From Polysphondylium violaceum (Eukaryota > Evosea > Eumycetozoa > Dictyosteliales > Dictyosteliaceae), in NCBI GenBank assembly GCA_000277445.1, contig AJWJ01000431.1, positions 1 through 20,753 of the forward strand: a stretch of DNA of 20,753 bases, in the 5' to 3' direction. The notes below the pieces were generated by a model. The model did not search any database and was not told the DNA's origin. It saw only the letters and a program-made list of their open reading frames with translations. This document shows, piece after piece, positions 1 through 10,524 of the stretch; positions within the stretch are counted from its first letter, which is position 1, and each line of letters starts with the position of its first letter. The translations under genes were made by a program, and so were the position numbers.

Positions 1-63
<63 letters not shown>
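1..63. repeat. (ATT)n trinucleotide repeat, encodes poly-Asn on minus strand
   Basis: About 21 ATT units, read as AAT (Asn) codons in the open frame of the minus-strand reductase-like gene. It touches the window edge, so its full length is unknown. Asn homopolymers of this kind are typical of dictyostelid coding sequence. Confidence 0.9.
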
Positions 64-65
<2 letters not shown>

Positions 66-3000
66 AGTCATAATGACCTCTGTTATTATTAAAGCCATTT
101 TTATCATCAAAGTTGTTACCTCTGTTTGAAGAGGCTTCTCTATCTTTTAAAAGTTGTCTTTTTTGTTCTTCTCTTCTTAATTCCTCTCTTCTTAATTCAC
201 TCGAGTAAAAAGTATCTTTATCAACTATTTTTCCTTCTTTAGAGTTTCTAAGATCTCTTTGCATATCTCTTTCTCTGTCTCTCTCCTCCATCTCCTGTCT
301 TTCTTTTTCTTGTCTTTCTTTTTCTTGTCTTTCTTTTCCTGTCTTTCTTTTTCTTTTCTTGTCTTTCTTTTTCCTGTCGAATTTCTCTCTCTCTTTCAGT
401 TTCTCTATTTCTTTGGCTATCAGATTCTCTATCCCAATCTCTATTAGACATTGTATCACTTGATTGTTCATCATCACTTGAAAGATCTCTATCTCTTCTT
501 CTTGAATTTCTATCTTTTCTTGAATCTCTTCTCTTCCTTCTCTTCCTATCTCTTTCTCTTTCTCTATCTCTATCTCTATCTCTAGAATAGTCTCTATAGT
601 CTCTTTCTCTAGAATAGTCTTTTCTTGAATCTCTTTCTCTATCTCTGTCTCTAGAATAGTCTCTATCTGATAGATCTCTATCTCTTGACATACTACCTCT
701 AAAATCTCTTTGGGTTCTGTCTCTATAGTCTCTATCTCCATCTCTATAGTCTCTATAATTGTAATCTCTGTAGTCTCTATAGTCTCTTTCTCTATCTCTA
801 TAATCTCTACTATCTCTATCTCTTCTATCTCTGTCTTCTCGATCCTCTCTTTCTCTATTTCCTTCTTTTCTTTCTTCTCTTTCTCTTTCCTCTCTTTCTT
901 GATCCTCTCTTTCTCTTTCCTCTCTTTCTTTTTCTTCTCTTTCTTTTTCTTCTCTTTCTCTTTCTTTTTCTTTTCTCTCTTTTCTTTTTCTATGGCATCT
1001 TTAGCATCTCTTGCCTCTCTTGCTTCTCTTTTCATTTCCTCCCATGCGAGGCTGGAATTATTTTTGCTATTTTCATCAACATGTCCATCTCTATAGGAAG
1101 AGTTTTTATAATTATTATTATTTGAGGCACTATGGTTCATATCATAGAGTTCATTGTTTAAAGCAGCAGCTTCAGCATTTTTTCTTTCTTTTCTTTCTTT
1201 CTTTAATTTCTTTTTTAATTTCTTCTTTTCTTTCTTGAGTCTAGATTTTTCTTTCTTTTGTTCAGATGTTAATGAAGACTTTGAAGATACTGATGAAACC
1301 TCATCAAACTCTGGGTCAGAGTCAAACGCACTTGAATCACTTGAAACATCAGTTGTTTGTTTAGAAATAGAGTTATTATTATTATTATTATTAATACTAT
1401 TATTCATTTGTGGTGGTGATCTTAAATCTTCTTTAGTTAAAAATGGTTGTTGCTTGTTTGAATTGATTGATGATGATGGTGATAACATTTTACTAAATTT
1501 ATCTTGTAAATCATCTTGTAAAGCTTCTTTTGATACCAATGGTGTACTAGCAATTTGTGAAGATGACAATGATGATAAAGATGATAACAATGGCTTACTA
1601 GTAACAGCACTATTGGAAGTGATGCTGTAAGTACTAACATTATAAGTATCATAGGTTACTGGTGGAGTTATAGGTAAGGCCTTTGATCTGGGTTGAAATG
1701 GTAAAGATGCAGATGAAAGACTTGATCTAGGTTGAAAGAAGGAAGGTGCTGGCTTTTCTTCAACAACAGGCTCGTCTTCAACTTTTTTTTCTTTAAGAAT
1801 TGGTGATTTTAAAATTGTTATTGGAGTTTGGGTTTGAATTTGAATATTTGTTGATTTTGCAATGGTTGATCCAAATGAGGATGAAGATGATGAAGATGAT
1901 GAAGATGATGGAGATGGTGGAGTTGGTGGAGATGGTGGTGAATATTCGTCATTGTTACATGATGAAGATGAAGAGTTTTCATTATATGAATGTTGATCTT
2001 TTTTAATTGAATAGGAACTAGATTCTGGTAATGAAATTTGTTCTTGGATAATTGGTTCAGTTGTAGGTTGAGAGATAGATGGTGGAGTTGAAATAGTCGA
2101 TGAAGTTGATGAAGTAGAGTAATTATTATTACTATTATTATTGTTGTTGTTGGTATTTGTATTATTATTATTATTATCGTTATTATTATTATTATTATCG
2201 TTATTATTATTATTATTATTGTTGTTGGTATTTGTATTATTATAATTATTATTGTTATTGTTATTATTAGTGGTATTGGTAGTAGAATCAATATTGGTAC
2301 TTGGTGGAGTAGAAGCAGGAGGAGGTGGTGGTGGTGGTGGAGTAGTAGTGGTAGTAGTGGTGGCATTAGTAGATTCTACTTTTGGTTGTTTTTGTTTTCT
2401 CTTATTTTTAAAAAGAGTTGCAGCTTTTTCAGCAGAAGTAACAATACCCATAATCATGGCACTAGAAAAACCTTGATGCTCCATTTTATTCAAACCAGCA
2501 ATTGTACAACCTTGAGGAGTTGTTACCTTGTCAATTTCAGATTCTGGATGAGAACCATTCTCTAATAATAAAGTAGCTGCACCTTTAGCTGTTTGAGCAG
2601 CAAGTTTAATAGCTTGATCACTATGAAATCCAATTTCACATCCACCTTGAGCAGCAGCTCTAATAATGATAATAATAATAATAGAATAATATATTATTAA
2701 TATATTTTTCATCATCTATTATATATTAATATACTAGTGCTATTAAAACACATACCTAATAGCTCTACAAAAAAAAGCAATACCACATGCACATAAAGCA
2801 GTGGCAGGGACAATTAAATCTTCATTCAAAACAAGTGTAGTACCCAAAAGATTGAAAATATATAAAGTAACTTCAAGGGCATAATCTTTACTCTTGTCTT
2901 TTTTAGCAGAAGCTTCAATAGAGATACAAGTCATTGACTCACAATATTGAATGGCAATGTTTGGCATAGATCTTACAATGGTAACTGGTTCGACAGTGTC

Positions 3001-3324
3001 AACATATGATCTAATGTCCTCTGTTGTAGTGCCAGCCAATGTACTGATAATGATATGATCTTTGGTGAGATGAGGATTAATGTCATCAAAAACAGCCTCT
3101 AACTGAGCAGAGGTAATACAGAGAATGATAACTTTACATGCTTGTACTGCTTCAACATTGTCTGCAGTAATATTGAATCCCTCTTTTTTCATATCATCCA
3201 ATGTGTAGATGTTTCTTTTGGTGAGATATATATTGCTGGCTTTGAATTTTTGTGATTTTATCAAACCCTTTGCAATGGATAAACCCAAATTACCACAACC
3301 CAATATAGCTATATGATCAATCAT
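1..3324 (-). CDS. Pyrroline-5-carboxylate reductase-like protein with long low-complexity tail (3' end outside window)
   Basis: P5C reductase uses NAD(P)H to reduce pyrroline-5-carboxylate to proline. Exon 1 is 3324-2756 and exon 2 runs from 2659 to the window edge; the intron 2755-2660 (96 nt) starts GTATGT and ends AG, phase 2. Residues 1-272 form a full P5CR domain: N-terminal Rossmann motif AILGCGNLGLSIAKG, a middle VRSMPNIAIQY (cf. family MxNxP), and the C-terminal dimerisation signature EIDKVTTPQGCTIAGLNKME. After this the same frame stays open to base 1 (at least 1,076 residues): Thr/Pro/Asn runs, a Ser-rich acidic part, a Lys/Glu coiled-coil-like part, then an Arg/Glu/Asp-rich region ending in poly-Asn. 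Such a tail is far beyond the usual ~270-300 residues of the family. Between about 1000 and 350 a second frame looks more natural, so the exact tail sequence is doubtful. The domain call is firm; the function of the tail is unknown. Confidence 0.85.
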
Positions 3325-3648
3325 CTTTATACATATAGTAGATATATTATTATTTACTATTTATATTATCTAATAAATCCTTATATGTGTGTATAATAAA
3401 ATTATAAATTTATCAAAAATGCACAGATGCGAGCAGACAATGAAAAAAAATATTTAAAAAAAAAAATTAAAAAAAATTACACTTCAAAAAAAAATACCGT
3501 ATTTATTCACTTAAATGGGTATGAAAAAAAAATAAAAAGATTGTGTTAATACAAGAATAAAAAAGGAAATTCCGATTCTACTTTTATAAAAGATTAAAAA
3601 GAGTCACTTTAAAGGATGCGAGGTGTGGTAGTTTCTTTATTTATTCAA
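3325..3648. other. Intergenic: promoter side of the reductase-like gene, 3' flank of the glucosyltransferase gene
   Basis: 324 nt between two minus-strand genes. Very AT-rich with A runs of 8-11 near 3441-3530. No open reading frame or RNA gene is supported. On the minus strand it holds the 5' region of the reductase-like gene and, at its right end, the polyadenylation signals of the glucosyltransferase gene. Confidence 0.6.
3636..3645 (-). terminator. Overlapping AATAAA polyadenylation signals
   Basis: On the minus strand two overlapping AATAAA hexamers lie 3 nt past the TGA stop (3651-3649) of the glucosyltransferase gene. This is the canonical eukaryotic signal; use in vivo is inferred. 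Confidence 0.5.
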
Positions 3649-6600
3649 TCAATCAATTATAAAATTATTACCACTATTATTACTATTATTATTATTATTA
3701 TTGTTGTTGTTTTGTAAATCATCAAAACAACTATTACACACTCTAACTGGAGAAGAAATACGATATTTTTTAATTGGAGACTTTTGATTGGCACAAGATT
3801 CACAAAATACTTTACCACAATGATGACAGTGAACACGTGGATTAATTACATGAAGAAGACTAAATGATTGCTTACAACATTGGCAATTACTTGCAGAGGT
3901 GAAGGGTTGTAACCGTGGTGGAATAAAACTCACGGGCAAATATCGATAGAAAAAGTTGATGGCCTCTTTAATACCATCCTCTTTTTTGAGATTGTCGGCA
4001 ATTTGAGTGACTTTAACTTTTATGCTGCTGTCTGATAACATAGAGACAATCAAACTAGACAATCCTTTGGCAGTGAGTGTGCTGAATGGAATTGAGCTTC
4101 CAATGCCCGTGTCTTTTATTCTTTCGCCCCAAAAGAATTGATCGCCAAAAAATGGAATGACAATCGTTGGTTTACTGGCATAAATACCGGCGGCAGTGGT
4201 CCCTGCGCCACCATGATGAATGACCATACTCATCCTTTCAAATAACCATGTATGGGCTACTGGTTGATTGAGCATATAGATTTGCTCGTTGGTATCCATT
4301 TTGAGTCCACCCCAGCCCTGTGAGATAACAGCTCTTTTTCCAGACAACTTTACAGCCTCCACAATTAAACTTGACAAGGCCACTGGATCTTCGATTACAA
4401 TACTACCAAATCCAATGTATATGGGTGGTTCACCTGGGGCATTTATAAAGTCTACAAGCTCAGTAGGTGGAACATTTCCCTCATCTTTTAAATTCCAATA
4501 ACCAGAGATACAAATCTCACCTCCCCAATCGGGTGGTTTTGGAACCAAGAATTTACTAAAGCAATACATATATGGAATTCGGTAGGTTTCATTGATAGAG
4601 GCAGATGAATTCCATGCTGGTATTTTAAGAGTTTCTGTACGCCATGCATTGATTTGGCCACTCACTGGCTGCCATAAAATCTTTTCCATCATTACATGGG
4701 TGGCTAAATTGAAAACGCCGCCCATTTGGTGAGTGGCAAATGGTGCAAATGGATTTGGATACATTCTAGTCCTAGTAAAGGGCATGGTAAAGGCACTAAA
4801 GAATGGAACTTGGAGTGCTTCGGCTATATGTGGTCCGGCAAAACAACCTGGTGTTGCAATTAAGGCCTCGGCGCCTTGTGCTGCTTCCCAGCATGTTTTC
4901 AATAGATCATCGATAAAGGATCTAAATCTAGACAATGCTTCCTTGATAAATTTTGGAGTAAAGATTCCATTTCTCACACAAAGGTCCATCAACTCCTTTG
5001 GATCACCACCCAACACTGCATATTTTAATTTAAAGTCTTTTTCAATGAAATCCTTGTACACCAAATGACTGGCCAGAGTTACATCATGACCCATTTCTCT
5101 TAGTCCCAAAGCGAGTGCGATAAATGGTTGAATATCACCTCTGGAGCCGATAGTCATAATTACAATTTTCATTGGCTTAATCAACAATGGAGAATGGCTA
5201 GCCGGTGAGATATTCTTAGTCGACTGAGAGCCAGACGATATGACACCTCTTGGCGATGTGATGATTGGTGTTTGAGGTGTAGATTGACTGCCCATTGTAT
5301 TGATTGATAGTGGAGGCAATGATGATTGCGATACATTCTCTCCGCCAATCGATAGTTTGCGTTGATGGAAATGGGGTAAATGAGGATGATGTGATTGTTG
5401 TTGGTGGTGATGGTGATGGAAAAATGGTGTAATGGGCATTGATTGAGAGGTTGAAGACAATGAGGAAGAGGATACCATTGGTGGAGTAGATTGAGGTGAT
5501 AGTATACTGGGTGATTTTATATTGGAAGAAATTGATCTATTGGCATTCTTTTTCCAAGTATCCAATAAGAGATGATAAGCTTGACCACGATGAATAAAAG
5601 AGGCAAATTGAAATTCTTGTTGACTTTGAGTGATGATCTTGAGACCATTGGGAATCAATGCACTATATTTCTTGATCTCTACAATCTGAGAGAATGGAAT
5701 GACAATATTACGCTTTTGGAATCCAAATTTTGATCTAAAACATAGATAATGGTCAGTGATATAGAGGAAACCATATTTCAATTGAGCACCCTTAAAATTT
5801 GTGCAATTATACCAAGACAAGAGGTTCTCATCAGATGGTAGTCCAAACTTTTGTCTTAATTTCATAGCCTCCAATGGGGTGAATATATTACCACTCTCTG
5901 CCGCTGGAGTAGGTGTATTTTTCCATGTCTCTATAATTAAATTATAAAATCCAATAAAATTGTGAAGTGATCCAAATATCCATTTGAGATCTTGCGTGAT
6001 GATCTTTATGCAATAGTTGAAAAAAACAGCAAACTTTTCTTTGGTGATATTGACAATATCTTCAAATGGTATCAATACTTTTTTGGGCATTTCATCTGTT
6101 GATAAATGATGGTGATGATGATTACTCTTCATTGGCTCAAATGCAATATATGATTTTGTTACAAATACTGTTCCCTCTACGGTAGAATCGGTTGCGATAT
6201 AATGGAGTGTACATCTTTGATTCATAACAACGGTTTCATCAAGAGGTAACAATGGGAATGCTTCGTGGAAATTTGAATTTATACTAGAGTCTTTTTGAAT
6301 TAATATAGTTTTCTCTGGCCCTGTTAGATTTTCAGTGGATATATTTGGAGGTGTTGTATTTCCACTGCTGCTAACACTACTACTAGTACTATTGGTAGTA
6401 CTAGTAGCACCACTTTGATTATTTAATAAATTATTTTGTTGCGAAGTTGAATGTTGTAAATTACTCGAGGAGTTTGAATGGACGGGGAATTGTTCCAATT
6501 GAATACTACTTGACGACTTTGATCTAAACAATGGTAATGATTTTGAAAGTGTAAAATTTGGAATTGAAATTGGAATTTTCCAAGATCTAATACCAGTTGC

Positions 6601-8315
6601 TATTCTCGCAGTCGTTGTTTTTGGTTTACTACTATTGTTATTGTTACTGTCATCTTTATCATCATCATCCGGTTCACTACCGTTATTGACCAGCAAGGGT
6701 GGAATCTCACCTGTACGACTACAAAATATTGATGGTTTCGTTTTTTGTAATGCGACACTAACAATTTGATAAAAATGTTCGATATCTTCAATCATGTCAA
6801 AATAAAATACATCAAAGTCGGTTGTATAAATCTTGATTACCTCTGGTATCTCTTGGGAATTGGCATCAATAACTAGACCTAGTATATCGGTAACGGGGAT
6901 GATGAGTGCACTCTCTTGACTTGAAAAATACAAAGACTCTTCTGAGGCATACAATGTACCTTCATAAGAGAAATCGGCATCGTGATAGAATAAACAATTA
7001 CTTTCAATCACAATATCTACACGTTGGGTCAACTTAAACTTTTTCTGAAATTCCAAATGCTTTTGTTGCTTCTCAGGCTCCTTTATATCCAGTCCTCTAT
7101 TGTTGTTCCATAGCTTGACCAATAGATTATAGATTTCATTGGATGACGAGGTGGGTGTGACGAGACAATTTTCGCCTCTTTTCAATGTCAGACAAATAGA
7201 GTCAAAAAAGAGGGCAGCATTGCTTTCCATTGAAATGCTAACAATGTCTGATAGGGAAAAAAATACATTTAAATTCTTTTGTGCTCTTGTAATTTCATGA
7301 TACCATTGGTCTTGTTGAACCTCAGAGTCTGCTTGAAGCAAGTATGCCTGTGATGTTGTTAAAATGTGTAAACAAAATGGTTTGCCAGCGTCTTCCTGTG
7401 ACATTTTATCAATGGCAATGATATTTGCCAATAATACACTTCCATTGGGATAATGAGTTTCTTTAAATACCGATGTCTTGTACCAACTAATTGAATCATT
7501 TGTCAATACAAACCAATATTTTTTCCAAAAGAAATCACCCTTTTTATTCAAATAACTCTCCAACTGATAGTCTTTGTGTTCTTGTTGCACTGGTAAAAAA
7601 CATATATACTTGGTCGTAATAATCATATTGGCAATGACCAAATGATTATATAGTAGTGTACATTCTGCAAATCCAAATATTTCTCCATAATCTTTTTTAA
7701 AAAAGATATCTACATTTTCCAATTCATGTTGAATTTGTTCTTTTACTTGTTGATTTTCTCTTTTTTGATTCATTGATTCCGATTGAAATTGCTCATCAAA
7801 TATATATACTTTTCCTGGTACATATTGTGATTGTGAATTATCATAGTCTTGTTGTTGTTCCTGTTCTTGTTGTATCTTTTCTCTTTCCTGATGTTCTTCT
7901 TCAAATGTTTTTAAATGTTGATTTTCAATGGATGGAGTTGTTGCAATGATCTCTTGATTTTTAATTGAAGATCTTAAACTTGATCTATCACCCATACTAT
8001 GGGTATCACTTTTGTTTGCATGATGATAATTTAAAACATGATTGATTGTTGTCGTATTTGGTGTTGTTGCTGTTGCTGTCGTCGTCGTTGTTGGTACTTT
8101 ATGTGAACCACTCAATGTTAAATCTATTTTATTTATATCTTGAACCAATTCATCGTCATTATTTGGATCACCTCCATCTATATATAGATTATCTTGAGAA
8201 TCATATAAATGTCTACTAACTACTGAACTTAGACTATCAGAATATGAAATCTTTATAATATTAAAATAATTAATTTGTTTATTCATAGTATATATAAATA
8301 GAAATAGAAATAAAA

Positions 8316-8388
<73 letters not shown>

Positions 8389-8484
8389 AAACAAAAATAA
8401 AACTAATCAATGGAAACAAAATTTTACTTTTGGTGGTGGTAGTGGTGGTGTTGGTGAAATAGGTAGTAATGGTATTGATGACAT
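3649..8484 (-). CDS. ugt52: UDP-glucose:sterol glucosyltransferase with PH, four GRAM and FYVE-like domains (Ugt52-like)
   Basis: Transfers glucose from UDP-glucose to the 3-OH of membrane sterols (Atg26/Ugt51 family). Order in the preferred 1,552-residue model: GRAM 1 from about 205 with a PH domain inserted (about 248-340); GRAM 2 about 424-520; Ser/Asn linker; GRAM 3 about 677-800; GRAM 4 about 809-915; linker; glycosyltransferase from 1046 (IVIMTIGSRGDIQPF) with the nucleotide-sugar motif HHGGAGTTAAG at 1364 and GDQFFWGERI; FYVE-like zinc finger 1475-1532 (paired cysteines, PRVHCHHCG, RVC), then poly-Asn. GRAM, PH and FYVE modules target phosphoinositide membranes. The D. discoideum protein Ugt52 has, to my memory, the same set. 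Start: an ATG at 8286 gives 1,545 residues; I prefer exon 1 8484-8428 (MSSIPLLPISP...) joined in phase to 8250 across a 177-nt AT-rich intron. The stop is TGA, unusual for dictyostelids. Confidence 0.92.
8320..8386. repeat. (AAT)n trinucleotide repeat
   Basis: About 22 AAT units. On the minus strand it would read as a run of TTA (Leu) codons, which is not a normal dictyostelid coding run (Asn and Gln are). It lies upstream of the ATG at 8286 and inside the intron 8427-8251 proposed for the glucosyltransferase gene, so it is best read as non-coding. Confidence 0.85.
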
Positions 8485-8805
8485 AAGATATAATTAAATT
8501 GATGGATTATTTTTTTGTTGGAAATTTTAAAAAAAAAGTTTTATAATTATTTTAGATAATTACAAAGAATTAAAATCTATGTGATGATCGAATATTATTA
8601 ATTTGGAAATATATAGATAGACTTAGTGGTGGTAGTGGCGTAATGTAATATTACTAGTCCTGTGAAAAAAAAAATAAATATTTAAAAAATAACAAGAATA
8701 CTCTTTGTTGTAACAACATAATTTAAAAATTAAAAACAAATTATTAATTAAAAATATTAAATCGAAATTTGGTTTAAAAAAAAATACTAAAGTAGATATA
8801 TATAT
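8485..8805. other. Intergenic: promoter side of glucosyltransferase gene
   Basis: 321 nt, AT-rich, with A runs near 8529, 8665 and 8776. It holds the 5' region of the glucosyltransferase gene and the 3' flank of the small gene to its right, both on the minus strand. I see no ORF or structured RNA in it. Confidence 0.5.
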
Positions 8806-9295
8806 CTAAATAGAAACACAAGTATCATTTCTATTACTACTCCTACTAATACTATTATTTGTACTAAATATCCTATCATCACACCACAACTATAGTCGCC
8901 ATTTTTATTTTTTCAATTTGTCTAATAATTTACTCCCCATAAAAAAATAATTATTAGATTTAAAAGTTTATCTATAGAGATGAATTTTTCCAACCTTTTT
9001 TTTTTTTTTTTTAAAAACAAAAGTGTGTGAGGTGTGCAAAGTGTATAAATGCTGTGTACATCTCTCTATGAAACTAATCCAAAGTACACAAATACCAATA
9101 GTATAATCTAAAAGATTTCCTCTGCATGAGGATCCTCTGTATGTTTTTATATGTAAAGTATGAAAATGCACATACCTGTCTTAATAATTTAGCTGTTGCA
9201 TATTGTGATCCATCATAATCATTTTCATTGTTGTTATTGTTATTGTTATTGTTGCCACCACCATAACTAAGAACAGAACTACTACTGCGATTCAT
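8806..9295 (-). CDS. Small protein of unknown function, possible C-terminal CaaX box
   Basis: I do not recognise this protein. Exon 1 (9295-9176) starts at ATG and encodes 40 residues: Ser-rich start, GGG plus a nine-Asn run, then ENDYDGSQYATAKLLRQ. It ends in phase 0 at a consensus GTATGT donor. The favoured exon 2 (8889-8806) follows a TATAG acceptor in phase 0, encodes LWCDDRIF and a Ser/Asn/Arg stretch, and ends NDTCVSI-stop: 67 residues in total. A terminal CVSI would be a loose CaaX prenylation box (second position Ser, not aliphatic). Two nearer acceptors give other ends: 41-nt intron, ending DPHAEEIF; or 39-nt intron, ending YLCTLD. Exon 1 is well supported by codon pattern and donor; the 3' end is a guess. 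The intron in the favoured model is 286 nt, longest in this window. Confidence 0.4.
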
Positions 9296-9776
9296 AATTG
9301 ATAGGTGATGTGAAGATGTACAAAAGATATAAATTATAATTATAAAAAATTAAAATATAAAAAAACCTGTGTTGTTTACAAATATAAATAATCGAAAATA
9401 AAATATATATTGATATAAATTAATAGAAAAATACGAAAATGAAGAGTGATCGTGTATGATAATGGGGGTGATGTTTGACAATGATTTAGTAAAAAAAAAA
9501 AAAGGGGGGTTAAAAAATTTTTAAATTAAATTTAATTTTCAAAAATGAAAACGAAACCATTTTCTTATAACTGGGGATTTTGATTGGTCATCTGCAATCA
9601 TCACCATTCCATCACTACTATGAATTAATAGGAACCATAAACGTTGCACATGTAATCTAAATTAGGAAATATATCAATTGATTCATTTAATGTGTTTGTA
9701 TGATATATTTGTAGTGTTTAAAATGTATGTACAAAATCATGATATTTCATTTATTATTGAATAGTTGAGTCAAGAT
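9296..9776. other. Intergenic, AT-rich, nothing coding seen
   Basis: 481 nt between two minus-strand genes. It contains an A12 run followed by a G6 run near 9491-9508 and otherwise mixed AT-rich sequence. It holds the promoter side of the small gene ending at 9295 and the 3' flank of the twin-CX9C gene. No ORF or RNA gene is supported. Confidence 0.5.
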
Positions 9777-10292
9777 CTACTCCTTGTTATTGTTATTATT
9801 ATTATTATTATTATTGTTATTGTTCTTTGGATAATCCATTGGATCGTCAAATTGTTGACTTTGTTTTTCCCAATAACTATAATAGCTTTTCTTATTCTTG
9901 TACATATAATATTTAACGTATCTTTCAAATTTTTCCTATTTATTTGAAAAGATGAATAATATTAGATTAGATAAGTGTAAAAGAAACACACAATAGTTTT
10001 ATGTGAATAGAAAATAAATAAATACCTTATTTGTTCTTACACAATCCTCATATTGATATCTTTCTCGTGAACAATAAAAACTATGAAGATAGGAAACTGA
10101 TTCGGCACATTTGACTACCTCTGCCTTTAAATCTAAACATTGATCTTCTGCTTCTGTTTTACTTGTTGCCATAAGATGATTTGATAATTGTTTACATTTC
10201 TCATCAAATTCTTCTGGATATAAATTTATAAACTTTTTATAGAAATCTGGTATATAATAATCTGGCTCTTTATGTCTAAAGTGTTGATTCAT
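9777..10292 (-). CDS. Twin CX9C (CHCH-type) protein, probably mitochondrial intermembrane space
   Basis: Exon 1 is 10292-10026 (89 codons), the intron 10025-9936 is 90 nt and phase 0, and exon 2 is 9935-9777, giving 141 residues and a TAG stop. Cysteines at 52/62 and 74/84 are each separated by exactly nine residues, with 11 between the pairs: the twin CX9C helical hairpin of proteins oxidised by Mia40/Erv1 in the intermembrane space. An extra Cys is at 33. Before the hairpin is a basic/aromatic segment (DYYIPDFYKKF); after it exon 2 gives a Tyr/Lys-rich helix (ERYVKYYMYKNKKSYYSYW) and a poly-Asn run ending KE. Many family members are complex I or cytochrome oxidase subunits or assembly factors; I cannot say which, and the tail is not one I recognise. 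There is no classical presequence, as usual for this class. Confidence 0.8.
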
Positions 10293-10379
10293 TTTGTATA
10301 TGGATGTATGTGTATGTGTATGTGTCTATTTGAACACCTATTTTGATGATGTGTGATGCAAATTATTTGAAAACGAATG

Positions 10380-10406
10380 AAAAAAAAAAAAAAAAAAAAA
10401 AAAAAA
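10380..10406. repeat. Poly-A tract (27 nt)
   Basis: Uninterrupted A run in the 232-nt gap between the twin-CX9C gene and the PQ-loop gene (T run upstream of the minus-strand CX9C start). Such runs are common in dictyostelid intergenic DNA. The rest of this gap contains GATT/GATGG short repeats near 10461-10500 and nothing coding. Confidence 0.8.
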
Positions 10407-10524
10407 GAAACTGAGTTTTCCCTCAGGAATTCTTTGGATTTAGAGACGGGATATAGTTTTGATTGATGGATTGATTGATGGATGATGGATTGATGATAGA
10501 TGTTATTACTATTATTACTATTGT

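Noticed and set aside
1-63. Regular short repeats as a possible CRISPR or satellite array
   Set aside because: A plain trinucleotide microsatellite within a coding frame; no spacers or longer repeat unit.
1154-2476. Several open frames on the plus strand and in other minus-strand frames over the reductase tail (Leu/Ser-, Val/Gly- or His/Ile-rich products)
   Set aside because: They are antisense or shifted readings of triplet repeats (AAT, TCA, CCA) of the real gene; composition is repeat-driven and no start context or domain is seen.
4733-5068. 111-codon open frame on the plus strand inside the glucosyltransferase gene
   Set aside because: Antisense to the conserved glycosyltransferase domain; codon constraint on the real strand explains it.
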